A stretch of DNA of 64,000 bases, from assembly GCA_021464245.1 (NCBI GenBank), contig JADCRB010000020.1, positions 1,012,502 to 1,076,501 on the forward strand. The letters run 5' to 3'. Position 1 is the first letter of the stretch. Every line of letters starts with the position of its first letter. The DNA comes from Carallia brachiata. Its lineage: Eukaryota > Streptophyta > Magnoliopsida > Malpighiales > Rhizophoraceae. Under the pieces are notes generated by a model, which saw only the letters and a program-made list of their open reading frames with translations, did not search any database and was not told where the DNA came from. Both the position numbers and the translations under genes were made by a program. Positions 26,831 through 39,112 of this stretch are shown in pieces.

Positions 26831-29745
26831 TATATAAATTTAAATGGGAAGAATTGACATGTACTGTTTGTTTAAATCAATTATATTATTTCCTCTTTGT
26901 CCGTTTAAAGCCTTTGGAACTAAGAATTGTAAAATAAAATTACCTCTATTTATTTTACTTCTATTTATTTCTATAAATCCTATATTTAAGTTTTAGAATT
27001 AAAACTCGAGATCTAGACATTATACTTAAAAAATGCAGGTCTAAATTTTTAACCCCTTGGTATGTTCTAAAACTAATTACATCATTAGTAGTATATTAGA
27101 TTTGCCTTTCGCATGCGTTGCAATATTTTTTCAGACTATAGATGGAGAAAGAGAAGGTTAGCGCATTTCTTTTTTTTTTTTTTTTTTGACAGAAGCTTAA
27201 CGCATTTCTCACCTCAATTTTTGGGTTAGTTTTACTGAATAACGTTTACACCATTTGAAAAGAGATACCCTAATTTGTGCGGGTCACTGAGAATACCGTT
27301 AAGAGGGTCACCACATGACAATTTAAGAGTGGGCACATGACAACTTAAGAGTGTATATGTAATTAATTTAATAATATTTAATAATTTATTTATTTTTTAA
27401 AAAAATTTAATACGCTTTTTACAATTTAACGATTTAAATTTCTGTGTATTGACCACATTCTCACTCACGGGCGTCCACTTATCTTTTCCCTACGGTTAAA
27501 CGTCGGCCCGTTACTTCAATGCCTACATGTGTGCCTGGCTTGCGTAGGTGTCATGCAATAGGTAGATTTGCAACGTTTTGGCCCACCTCATTCTATTCTC
27601 CATAAATAGCCGTAATTATTGGAACTCAATTGTAATTATTTTTTCTCCATAGATTTGTTATGATTTTTATGTAAAATTAAAATGATATAAATTATTGTAA
27701 AATATTTATGATAAAATAATAAATGATTGGATGTTGGCTTATGAGATTTTTTGTATTACTTAAAATACAGTTATACAATTGAATTTTTTCAACAATTAGG
27801 CTCTCTTGCTAAGTTACTATAGAAAAAGGGGCCTCTTTCCATCGTGTTTTTTTTTCGACCTTTTTTGGTGCACCCTTCTGATGCACTATATATGAAATAG
27901 ACCCAAATGTAATTCCACATCAAACAAAATATACAACCAAAAAATTGTTGTTCTCAATGGGAACGGCTAGAATGAGTATGCAACAACCAAAATTTTCTTT
28001 GTTTTATACCATATTTAGCGTTTGAAAGCTTGCGGACAAATGCCAAATTATTCTGGGGAAAATGACAGACGACAATACCTAATTTTCTTTCTTTTGGCTG
28101 TTCTTTTTTTCCCAAAACGCATTCTCTAAAATGAGAGGCTTAACTAGCTCCTTAGCAAAGGAGACGTAAGTAGGTGGAACTAAAGCCCACGCTGTGGGCG
28201 CTCTCTGTTTGGGGAGGTTTCCTTGATGCGCCTCATGGTTTCGAAGCAAAAGAACAAAAATTCGCAAAAGATGGTGAATAATACTCTAACTTTTTCCTCT
28301 AGTTTGTGCCCCATGTTTTCAAGTCCCGAAACTGGTTGTCTAAACTGCATATGTGTGCAAAATGGAATGCGTTTTTTTTGTTACAATCCGTTAGCCAGTG
28401 GTGGTGTGACTTCTATGCTGCGAATTCCTACAAGAGTTCCGTCCATATCTTGCGATGTCTTGTGCCAAGTTTCATTTTGTTCGAGACGTGGTAACTTGCT
28501 AAGACATGTAGCGAGAGAGAAGTAGTGGGAATCGACCAGACGTCAAACTCCATGCCAGTAGTACAACGCAGAACCGCACCAAAATGCAAAGCAGAACCGC
28601 ACCAGAAGTGCCAAAAATCATGAGACGTTTTTCGGTCCAGACAAATTATTGGAAAGGTTCTAGTCTTTGATTCATTTGTAACGCTAATAAATATAGGATG
28701 AAATTTAACGCACGATGCAAAAAAGTACAAAAATGTGTGATTTTCCAGTATGGAAACTATTTAGAAGCTTTTTTTCTTTTTTAGAAAAAATTATATAAGC
28801 ATGATTAGTATTTTACAGATCCCTAAAAAAGAGAATAAATCACCATTTAGTATTAAATCACTTAATGAGATAAACTGATTTATTTACATTATATTTATAA
28901 AAAAACAAATCTTACAAATCTAATGGGTATGACTAAACTTTTTATGATTCCTGAGACCATTGTATTATTAGGCCACGTCGAAGCGCCGGAGTATCGGCCT
29001 TTGATCGCAGCAGTGACATGGATGGGACAACAAGCAACCAGAAGCAACAAAAATTCAATTTGTTTTTCTTGGGGTAAAATTTCGCCCACCACAGACCACA
29101 AGGCGTAATTGATTTTCTTTTTTTCTTCTTTTTTTTTGCACGGCATTAATTGATGAAGTTGTCCTTAATTCATGAAAGGGCACCACTACATAATCAAATA
29201 TTAATGGTAAATTTTATTCAAATATTATTAAATTTGTGTAATTGTAAGTTTTTTTTGTGTAACCATAATAAAAAAATATAAATAAAAATAATAATAATAT
29301 TTTTTTGTATAACTTTTTATTATTACAGTTACACAAAATATATTCATTTTTTTACAAAAATATAACTTTAGAACTTATTGGCCACCAAGTTGTATGACTA
29401 TACAACTTTTCCCTTCATGAAATGGGGTGCTTTCTTTAGCATCATGGCTGCATGCGCTAGTTATCGCTTGAATAAGTTGCTGCGTGCGTACAGCAGAAGC
29501 TACAAAAGCATGGCCATTTTGTATAAAGGGAAAATCTTTACTGATGCACGATACCGAAGTAAACTAGGCACGCTGCGTTTTTATATTATATATAAAATAT
29601 TTTATATTATATAAATAATATTTTATATAATATATGAAAAATATATGATAAAATAATATAAATCGCTAACTCTTTTCTATCATATAAAAAATTTTTAATG
29701 TAATATAAATATTTTATATGTTGGATTATTTGCATTGTTAGACTT
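26828..29745. repeat. 2.9-kb tandem duplication, copy 1
   Basis: From the block TTAAATGGGAAGAATTGACA to the block TATTTTATATGTTGGATTATTTGC this segment is repeated head-to-tail at 29928-33246. In well-aligned stretches (for example 28079-28267 against 31109-31297) I count about nine differences in 189 bases. Copy 1 has a 236-bp insertion at 29178-29413 that copy 2 lacks. No recognised gene; the 62-residue open frame kept in both copies shows no excess of silent changes. Confidence 0.9.
29178..29413. mobile_element. Mutator-like MITE inserted in duplication copy 1
   Basis: A 236-bp block bounded by the 9-bp direct repeat TTCATGAAA (29169-29177 and 29414-29422). Copy 2 has a single TTCATGAAA at the corresponding place (near 32969), an empty site. 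Ends read GGGCACCACTACATAATCA and, reversed, GGGAAAAGTTGTATAGTCA, an imperfect inverted repeat. The centre forms an AT-rich palindrome (GTAACCATAATA.../...TATTATTACAGTTAC). A 9-bp duplication and GGG ends suggest a Mutator-type non-autonomous element. Confidence 0.7.
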
Positions 29746-29927
29746 TATACGATAATCGCCGCGGCCTGATAGAAGGAGTCACGCTCGGTCTAAACAGTAT
29801 TCGGGAGGTAAATCCCCTCCTGTACGTGGAGTTAATTGGGTATAAAATGGATACAAATCCGACCCAACTTATAAATCTGATGACCGGCATACTTATGATA
29901 TCGATCTTTTTTCTTTAATAAAAAAAA
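29746..29927. other. Spacer between the two duplication copies
   Basis: About 180 bp with higher GC than its flanks (GATAATCGCCGCGGCCTG, CCTCCTGTACGTGGAG). It has no counterpart after copy 2. Origin unknown; possibly a repeat fragment at the duplication joint. Confidence 0.4.
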
Positions 29928-31331
29928 ATTATATAGATTTAAATGGGAAGAATTGACATGTACCGTTTTGTTTAAATCAATTATATTATTTCCTCTTTGT
30001 CCGTTTAAAGGTCTTTTAACTAAGAATTATAAAATAAAATTGCCTCTATTTATTTCTATAAATTTTATATTTAAGTTTTAGAATTAAAACTGGAGATCCA
30101 AGACATTATACTTAAAAAATACACGTCTAAATTTTTAACCCCTTGGTATGTTCTAAAAACTAATTACATCACTAGTAGTATATTAGATTTGCCTTTCGCA
30201 TGCGTTGCAATATTTTTTCAGACTTACAGATGGAGAAAGAGAAAGGTTAACGCATTCTCACCTCAATTTTTGTTTTTACTGAATAACGTTTACATCATTT
30301 GAAAGGAGATACCCTAATTTGCGCGGGTTTGGAATACCGTTAAGAGGGCCAATACATGATAATTTAAAGGTGAACCTATAAAAAATAAGTAATTAATTTA
30401 ATAATATATAATAATTTATTTATTTTTTAAAAAATTTAATATACTTTTTACAGTTTAATAATTTAAATTTTTATATATTTATAATAATCCCACTTATGCG
30501 TGTTCACTTATCTTTTTCTTACCGTTAAACGTCGGCCCGTTACTTCAAGGCTTACATGTGTGCCTGGCTTGCGCAGGGTGTCATGCATTAGGTAGATTTG
30601 CCACGTTTCGGCCCGCCTCATTCTGTTCTCCGTAAATAGCCGTAATTATTGAAACTCAATTGTAATTATATTTTTTCCGTAGATTTATTATAATTTTTTA
30701 AATAAAATTAAAATAATATAAATTATTATATAAATATATTTATAATAAAAAAATAAATGAGTAGATGTTGGCCATAAAGTCTTTTATACCACCTAAAATA
30801 CAGTTATACAATTGAGTTCTTTCAACAATTAGCTCTCTCGCTAAGTTACAGTAAAAAGAGGGGCCTCTTTCCATCGTGTTTTTTTTACCTTTTTCCGTGC
30901 ACTCTTCTGATGCGCTATATATGAAATAGGCTCAAATGTAATTCCACATCAAACAAAATATATAACCAAAAAAATTGCTGCTCTCAATCGGAACGGCTAG
31001 AATGAGTATGGAACAACCAAAATTTTCTTTGTTTTATACCATATTTAGCGTTTGAAAGCTTGCGGACAAATGCCAGATTATTCTGGGGAAAATGACAGAC
31101 AACAATACCTAATTTTCTTTCTTTTGGCTGTTCTTTTTTGTCCAAAACGCATTGTCTAAAATGAGAGGCTTAACTAGCTCCTCAGCAAAGGAGACGTAAG
31201 TAGGTGGAATTAAAGCCCACGCTGTAGGCGCTCTCTGTTTGGGGAGGTTTCCTTGATGAGCCTCATGGTTTCGAAGAAAAAGAACAAAAATTCGCAAAAG
31301 ATGGTGAATAATACCCTTACTTTTTCCTTTA

Positions 31332-31593
31332 CACCATGTTTGACTATTTTCTAAGAGAAAGGAAAAGGAAAGAAAATTTTCAAAATTTTCTATTTATTTC
31401 TTTTATATTCATTTTCTATCGATCCAAACAATTATCTTTTATTTTTTCTCTCACAAATTACCATTTATTTTTTTCTCACAATTTTCCAATCTTTACTTTT
31501 TATTAATGATAATATCATCATTACTGTACTATTTTCTATTAATTTTCTTTTTAATTCACTTTCTATTCAATTTCCCACTAACCAATCACAATA
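31332..31593. mobile_element. 262-bp insertion in duplication copy 2, TTA-flanked
   Basis: Relative to copy 1 (CCTCTAGTTTGTG near 28298) this copy has 262 additional bases between two TTA triplets (31329-31331 and 31594-31596). TTA/TAA duplications are typical of PIF-Harbinger MITEs, but clear terminal inverted repeats are not visible (left end CACCATGTTTGACTATTTTC). The interior is rich in AAAGGAAAAGGAAAG and TTTCTATT words. Classification uncertain. Confidence 0.6.
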
Positions 31594-31640
31594 TTAGTTT
31601 GTGCTCCATGTTTTCAAGTCCCGAAATTGGTTGTCTAAAC

Positions 31641-32155
31641 CAAGGTTGTCAGAACCGGACCGGTTATCGAACTGGAAACATTAGTGGGTCAAGGTTCAAC
31701 CGGTCGAACCGGTATTTGAACCGGTATTTATTAATATATATATTTATAAAAATAATTTAAAAAAATAATACTTATACATGATTATTAAATATTACTTTTT
31801 TAATTTTTAAGGATTAAATTAAAATTTTTGATAAATTTAGGACTAAATTGAAAGTTTTGATAAATTTAGGATTAAATTGAAAATTTTAATTAAATTTAAA
31901 ACTCAAATTATAATTTAAATAAACATTGGGATCAAATTATAATTTATAAAACTTTTATACCCGGTTTGAACTGGTTGAACCGAGTCCGGTTTTTTACCGA
32001 TTTTCACCGGTTTTGACCGATTTTTGATCGGTTCGAACCGATTTTGACCGATCCGAGTTAAGGGGTAACTGTAGCCATAAATCGGCCCGGACCTTTGGCC
32101 GGTCACCGGTTGAACCGATCAGACCGGTCGGTTCGAGCCGGTTTTTACAATATTG
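31641..32155. mobile_element. hAT-like MITE, copy 3 (515 bp) with exact empty site
   Basis: Flanked by the 8-bp direct repeat GTCTAAAC (31633-31640 and 32156-32163). The paralogous site in duplication copy 1 (near 28336-28347) has GTCTAAAC once, so the insertion is proven by its empty site. Ends read CAAGGTTGTCAGAACCGG and, reversed, CAATATTGTAAAAACCGG, an imperfect inverted repeat. Subterminal GGTTCAACCGG palindromes match copies 1 and 2. No coding capacity. Confidence 0.9.
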
Positions 32156-33246
32156 GTCTAAACTGCACATGTGTGCAAAATGGAATGCGTTTTTTTTGTT
32201 ACAATCCGTTAGCCAGTGGTGGTGTGACTTCTATGCTGCGAATTCCTACAAGTGTTCCGTCCACATCTTGCGATGTCTTGTGCCAAGTTTCATTTTGTTC
32301 GAGACTTGGTAACTTGCTAAGACATGTGGCGAGAGAGAAGTAGCGGGAATCGACCAGATGTCAAACCTCATGCCAGTAGTACAACGCAGAACCGCACCAA
32401 AATGCAAAGCAGAACAGCACCAGAAGTGCCAAAAATCATGAGACGTTTTTCGGTCCAGACAAATTATTGGAAAGGTTCGTAGCCTTTGATTCATTTGTTC
32501 CGCTAAGATATATAGGATGAAATTTAACGCACGGTACAAAAAAGTACAAAAATGTGTGATTTTCCAGTAAGAAAACCATTTAGAAGCTTTTTTTTTCTGA
32601 AAAAAAATTAAATAAGCTTGATTAGTATTTTATAAATTCTTGAAAAAGAATCATATTAAATTACTTAATGAGATAAATTAATTTATTTATATTAAAATTT
32701 TTAAGAGAATAAATCTTTTTTCTAAAACTTACTGAGTATCATTAGATTTTTTGTGATTCCGTGAGACCATCGTATTATTAGGCCACGTCGAAGCGCCAGA
32801 GGATCGGCCTTTGATCGCAGCAGTGACATGGATGGGACAACAAGCAACCAGAAGCAACAAAAATGCAATTTGTTTTTCTCGGGGTAAAATTTCACCCACC
32901 ACAGACCACTAGGCGTAATTGATTTTTTTTTTTTTGTGCACGGCACTAATTGATGAAGTTGTCCTTAATTCATGAAATGGAGTGCTCTCTTTAGCATCAT
33001 GGCTGCATGCGCTAGTTATTGCTTGAATAAGTTGTTGCGTGTGTATGGCAGAAGCTATAAAATAGACACGTTATGTTTTTATATTATATATAAAATATTT
33101 AATATTATATAAATAATATTTTATATAATATATGAGATATATATGGTAAAATAATATAATTTGTTAGCTCTTTTACGTCGTATAAAAATTTTTTAATGTA
33201 ATATAAAATATTTTATATGTTGTATTAATTATTTGCATCCTCAGTC

Positions 33247-34630
33247 TCGTGTAGTTGGATTTTTTTTTAATTGAAAACACTTTTTAAATGTTTATAGCTT
33301 ATTACACGTGGCAGCCAAAGTTTTAGGTGGAAATTTTGAAGAAGGAATAAAATTTTAAAAAAAAAAAGATACATAGACACAGACAATTACAGACGAAAAA
33401 AATCACAATATAATTGATTAATTGATTTGTATAATTAGATAATTAATGTTTGTAACAAAAATAAATATATTTTATAAACAAAAATTATTTGATTGTACGA
33501 ATTCCAATAATTAAGATACACTAACCTCTGTTTTGCTTTGTCAATATTAAGACTTAAACTTCGATTACGGAATTAGAAAGGCCAACAATTCATTAGAGGA
33601 CTAGTTACTAATCGATTGATGGCCAAATCATCATTGATAAACAATAAAAACAACGGCAAAAACCTTAGTTTTAAATGGTAGCCATTCAATAATATTTTCC
33701 AGAAATATTTTATCCTTATAATTTGATTCCGAGGCCCGCTATTATTGTATCTTGCGGGGTGTGGAGTGTGTGCTCTATGCACATAATCTGCCAGGAAGAA
33801 GTACTCTTTTGGGTATTAAACATCCAAAGCACACCGATCTCAGCCAGCCATGTGCTTGGTTTTTCTAATGAATAATGACTTATTTGACTATGATATTCTG
33901 AAAGGCAGAACAGAATCATCTAAGAAGCAAGCAAGCAAGTCATGATATAGATATATAATATAAACACAAAATCAACAGAATGGCCTCCTTATCCATTCCC
34001 AATATACTAATCAGTAGCTGGCTTGTTGTTTAGGTCGTTGCTTTCTTTTTCCAAGCATACAAATAGCCACCTACTGTTTGGCCAGACAATGTATCAAGCC
34101 AGAACAAGCTATGTAAAAGTAACATCTAGCATGTTTAACTTTTGACGAAGCCGCAGATAGCTGAAATACCAGTCGGAATTGCAGCTTAAAGGAAACAATT
34201 CATTGACAATTACCAATAGTGTTTGTTTTTCTTTGTTAACATGTCTCAAATGACACTCAATAATTAAAAATTTAGACTTCTATAAGTTTTAAGTTTTAAT
34301 TTTAAGTTAGAGATATGAAGTTTTAATTTAGACTTTAACTAATTTATAATTTTATATTATAAAAATTTACTTTATCATTTTTTTATTTTAATTAAACTTC
34401 ATTTATGTATATTGATAAATTTAACTGACATAAAGGGTTCACGACACGTTAATATTGTGATAAAAGTGGATATAGCCTGTTGGGTTCAACAGTACTCAGA
34501 TAGTAAATCTGTATTTAAAAGTAATCGAAGGAAATTCAAATAAAAAAAATTATTGTAATCTTAACTCATAAATTTATCTTTATTGTAAATTGTTTTTACT
34601 GTCAAAAAATTAAAATGAGGCCGGAAAAGG
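33247..34630. other. Gene-free AT-rich DNA
   Basis: No gene recognised. Only short open frames, some A-rich runs, and TTTAATTTTAAG words. Nothing structural stands out. Confidence 0.5.
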
Positions 34631-35763
34631 AGAGGTCGATTGAGCCACCCGATGCCATACCCGACAGGGCAGGCAAATGGATTAAACCTTGTCGGCGATT
34701 AATGACTTATTGAACAAAATTCAACAAAATCTAACCCATCCCAAGTCACATCTTACTCCGTAGCACGGAATCTTCCTTCTTCTTTTTTTTTTTCTTTTTT
34801 TTTTTTGCTATTTAACGACAGCGGTATAACATTATTGTAAAAATTAGATCGGGTTGATCGATTCAATTGATTCAATTCGTAATTAGTTAGGGGTCCGATT
34901 TGATTCATAGTTGATTTAAAAAAAAAATTTGGATCAGTTAAAATTGATTAAGAATTAGTCAAAATCAATTTAAATTGAACTGATTCCGGTCCAAACTAAA
35001 CTAAAAATTCATAAATTATAATTTGACATCATATATTATTTAAATTATAATTTAAACCTTAACTTTAATTAAAAATTTTAATTCATAAATTTGATCAAAA
35101 TTTTTAATTTAATTGTTAAAATTAAAAAAACTAATATTTAATCACTATTATAAGTATTATTTATATATTAAATATTAATTTAAATATCAGTTCGACCAGT
35201 TCAACCGATTAAATTTAAACTATTAAGTTTTTTCAGTTCGATGACACCGTGGACTTAACTTTAATGGTCGAAATTGAGCTTTTGGACTTGGAGTTAATTC
35301 AAATTATTGAAATTTAATTAGACAAAATGTAACCCAATAGTAATCCAACTAATGTTTTGGGAAATTAAAATACCACTGTTCATGTGTTGGCATTATTTTT
35401 AAAATTTTTATTCTGCTTGCTGGTCAATATTTTTTGAAACAAATAAACTTATGGACCGATTCTTAATTTAAAAGTGTAATGAGACTTTATATGTATGACA
35501 CTTTATTTCTCACGTTGGTTACTAATTGAATTAATCCAACTAGTCGATCTAGTCTAATTTTTATAACAATGATATATGGCTGTTGTTAAATAGCCAAAAC
35601 AGAAAGAAGAAGAAGAAGAAGATTCCGTGCTACAGAGTAAGATGTGACTTGGGTTAGGTTAGAGTTCGATTAATTTTGTTCAATAAGTCATTAAGCGCCT
35701 ACATGGCTTAATCCGTTTGCCTGCCTTGTTGGGCATGGCTGTCGGGTGGCTCAATTGACCTCC
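34631..35763. repeat. Large inverted repeat (arms ~230 bp, loop ~680 bp)
   Basis: The left arm (34631-34865) is the inverted complement of the right arm (about 35540-35763): GAGGTCGATTGAGCCACCC pairs with GGGTGGCTCAATTGACCTC, and CCAAGTCACATCTTACTC.GTAGCACGGAATCTTC is shared almost base for base. The inner ends of the arms (CATTATTGTAAAAATTAGA / CATTGTTATAAAAATTAGA) resemble termini of the hAT-like MITE family, and the loop contains a degenerate member (about 34832-35257). The structure may be an inverted duplication around a MITE or a fold-back element. A transcript through it would form a long hairpin. Confidence 0.75.
35259..35500 (+). repeat. ~240-bp dispersed direct repeat, copy 1
   Basis: The block from CCGTGGACTTAACTTTAATG through GTAATGAGACTTTATATGTATG is repeated at about 36611-36885 with only a few substitutions and one extra ~25-bp insertion near the start. 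It lies inside the loop of the large inverted repeat and interrupts the degenerate MITE there. Confidence 0.8.
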
Positions 35764-37560
35764 CTTAGTAGTACACGGTACTTGTTTTTAGACGGGGAAC
35801 GCAGGTAAATACTCAATGAGAAGCCGACTTAGTTGTTGCGTGCTCTGAGCTGTCCCTTTTTCTTGTGCGCCACATAAACAATATGATTTCTTCTGTGTCA
35901 TTCCAACAGATTAATTTAATGCAAGTGTGACCAACAATATACAAGGCTACAATAAAGAATATATTTGACAACTGAGAAGCTACCGTTGGTCCCTAGAAAA
36001 TAGGACTTAAATGATACCCCTTTTTGACTGTCTATTTCTTCCGCTGTTCAAATTGACGTGCTCCACGAATTTTTTAGAGCGTATATAAATAATTATATAA
36101 TTTATTTAATAATTTTAATAATTTAATTTTTTTATTTTTATAAATTTAATTATTTAACATATTATATTATTTTATTAATTTAAATTATTTAAATAAAGCT
36201 ACTAAATTATTTATTTTTAAGTTATGTTAAATCTGCCACCAACTCTGTACAACAACAAAAAAAGGACAGATGTTATTGGTATGTTCAATGATATCATAGA
36301 AAATCCAAAACAATGTAACTAATTAGTCATTTCTTTATATGAACAATCTGCATTCGAAGATTTCCACGATTAGTAGACAAAATCATACTCCCAAATCCCA
36401 AAGCAAAGAATTTCGTATGACCAAATTTATCAGTTATTGGAGAGATGTATATTCTATCATAGGTTGTTACAATTATTAATCATTCAACCTTAATTAATTA
36501 CCGGATTAAATCTGTTCATTTCATGGATTCTTACCATCCTAACCCCAGTTAGAACTTTGAACTTTCTAGCTAGAAGTTCAAGTTTAAAGTTCTTCAACTA
36601 ATAATACTTACCGTGGACTTAGTGGAGTTAAGACTGAGTGTGAACTTTGATGGTCGAAATTGAGCTTTTGGACTTGGACTTAATTCAAATTATTGAAATT
36701 TAATTAGACAAAATGTAACCCAATAGTAATCCAACTAATGTTTTGCGTAATCAAAATACTACTGTTGATGTGTTGGCATGATTTTTAAAATTTTTATTCT
36801 GCTTCCTGGTCAATATTTTTTGAAAAAAATAAACTTATGAACCGATTCCTAATTTAGAAGTGTAATGAGACTTTATATGTATGGTGCCGTATTCCCACAT
36901 TTATATATTATCTGTGCTGGAAATGTCACCATTTTAACTTCAACCACAAAAACGGCTTTTACATAAAATAGGTGTAGACTGGCGAACAATTTAGCATTTG
37001 CCTTCCGTTGGGCCTGAAAAAGTCAAAAAAAAAAAAAAAAAAAAGGCAGAAGTCTTTATTTATTTATTTATTTGTTTTTTATGAGCTGAAGACTAACTGA
37101 TTGAATAATAGAGTGATGAGACGAGAGGTCTGGAGATCGAAGCTTGAAAAAGCGCAAGCCTTTACGTTAGGCTGTGGAGGGCTCTTAGCGGATAAGGATA
37201 AGCCCACTGGAGAACGGCGTACTGGCCCTAGCCCAGCCGGTTGATCTATTGCCGAGCTGAGCTGGGTATGTAGCTTGGCCTTTGCTACTGGCAAGTGAAG
37301 GTGGCCCAATCAGAAACAACAGACTTGGACGAGCTGGGCTCCAGTTTTGGAGCTTGAATCTTGGATCATCTTCTACACCCAATTCTTTCCTTTCTCATCC
37401 ACGTCATCTTCAACACCTGAAAATAAAATTTAATTTATTAATTTATTTTCTCGGTAATCTGATAATTATTGCATACATTTGAATTGCAACAAAACACGGC
37501 TTTTTATTTCCCACGCTTAAAAAGCGGGAAAAGAAGCTGTTAAATTGCAAATTTCCCAAT
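35764..37560. other. Gene-free flank and RING-gene promoter side
   Basis: AT-rich apart from 37100-37400, which is GC-richer (CTGGCCCTAGCCCAGCCGG). That patch shows no recognised coding pattern. The right end is the likely promoter of the RING gene. Confidence 0.45.
36611..36885 (+). repeat. ~240-bp dispersed direct repeat, copy 2
   Basis: Second copy of the block at 35259-35500, including AATTGAGCTTTTGGACTTGG and ACCCAATAGTAATCCAACTA. Same orientation, about 1.35 kb apart. Unit identity unknown. Confidence 0.8.
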
Positions 37561-37608
37561 TTCCTGTTTGTTTCACACCCAACTCTTCAGTTGGTTTCTT
37601 CTCTTACA

Positions 37609-39112
37609 ATGCATTCGAGAACGGAGCCGGGAATCAAGTCTTGTTCGTTTGTTATATTGAAGACAAACTATTTGGTAAGTTTTCGTTTCGTTTTTCAATT
37701 TGTTTATTAATCTTGCTCTGAATCAAAATAATGGATTAATTCGAATGAATATTTTGGTGTAATTGGCAGTTTTTATAAGCTGTTTGCCGTTAATTAATTC
37801 TTTTCATAAATAAATTTCTGGTTTCCATAAAATTCTTATTACAACTTCAAAAAAAATATTCAAAAAAGATTTGGATCGATTTCTTTTTTAGTCAGTTAGA
37901 CTAATGATTAAAGGAGTTTCTTTAAAGAATAAGGTAAGACTTAACTAGTCTGTTTAGTTGATTTTCTTTTAATAAATATTTATTTGATTTAATCGAAAAC
38001 TCAACTTCATTACAATAAATTTTTATTTTAATATAATATCAATAAATTAATTATTTTAAACAGTTTATTTGGATATTGATTATTTGAAAAAAAAAAAGAA
38101 ATAGTAATGAGAAAGGATAAATTGAATAACCAAAATGCCGATCAACTTCAGGTTGGATATTTATCTCTTAGATGAAAAGATGCAAATACTCTCCCTAGTT
38201 GTAGAAATCCATCATCCGGTTGAACTCCACCAAGAACCGCCACTGCCTTCAGCCATCGTCGCACGCAGCGGAACCTCCTCCTCCCCTGCCGGCTGTTTAC
38301 ATTTCTTCCGGCGACCATCTCTCTACGCCTCCCACCGAAAAATCACCAGACCAGCCTCGTCTCCCCTGACTCTACCCTATTGTCCCCTCACTCTATACTA
38401 AAACTTTAACAGACGCCGAAAATGAATCAGTCACAATCACCTTCCCGCTGGCGACAGTGCTAAACCTTCTCCAGCTCGCGGCTCGTACCTGTGCTGCTCC
38501 GTTAAATGCCTTAACCGTCGGTTCTTTTTCTTATTTTCAGAAGTTTATATATATATATTTTTTAATAATAATTATTTTAATCTTAAATTTTTATGAATTC
38601 TTTCAATTAAATTTTTTATATTTTAATTTTTTTAATTAAATCTTATACATCTTAAATTATTTATAATTTAATACTTTATTGTAAGTTAAATTATTAAAAA
38701 TATACTTTAATCAAATAAATATCAATAAAAAATATATAAACGTCTATTTTTTGTATTTTTTTATTTTAGTATTTAAAAAATAATAATTAAATTAATATAT
38801 TTAGAATGTTTTTTTAATTCACATTTGTTTGGTCAAAAGTATATTTTAAACAATTTAATTGACAACTATTAATAGAAAGAATTTTATTGTAAAATTTAAA
38901 AGGTATAGAATGCAATTGAAAAAGTTAGAATGATTAATATTAAATTAAAAAAATTTATAAAAGTTTAAAGTTAAAATTTTTATTATCACTTTTTTTTTGC
39001 TTAGGGGACTGAAACAATGGGATTGATTTATATATGTTCGTTTGGTCTAAATGGCAGGGAAATATTCAGTTATGCAGCGGCCACCGGAGGAGGACCGGGA
39101 GAATCCGGCTGA
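37609..39112 (+). promoter_or_regulatory. Upstream ORF overlapping the RING gene start (if leader intron is spliced)
   Basis: A leader exon ends at a strong donor (TTTG|GTAAGT, after 37674) and an acceptor lies at 39004 (GCTTAG|GGGACT). Joining them, an ATG at 37609 opens a frame of 57 codons that runs past the main ATG (39051) in another frame and stops at 39110-39112. An overlapping uORF of this kind would reduce main-frame translation. The splice model is inferred. The 1.33-kb leader intron includes a GC-rich patch at 38200-38540 of unknown origin. Confidence 0.45.

Larger units (their letters stand above)
29928..33246. repeat. 2.9-kb tandem duplication, copy 2 (with two insertions)
   Basis: Head-to-tail repeat of 26828-29745. 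It is longer because of two insertions absent from copy 1, at 31332-31593 and 31641-32155. It lacks the 29178-29413 element of copy 1. All three insertions therefore post-date the duplication, or were lost precisely, which is unlikely. Confidence 0.9.

Noticed and set aside
28079..28267. 62-residue minus-strand open frame conserved in both copies of the 2.9-kb duplication (also 31109-31297)
   Set aside because: About six of nine base differences change the residue, so there is no sign of protein constraint; conservation is explained by recent duplication.
38135..38401. 88-residue open frame in the RING gene leader intron
   Set aside because: GC-rich patch with no family resemblance and no paralogue in the window; not enough to call a gene.
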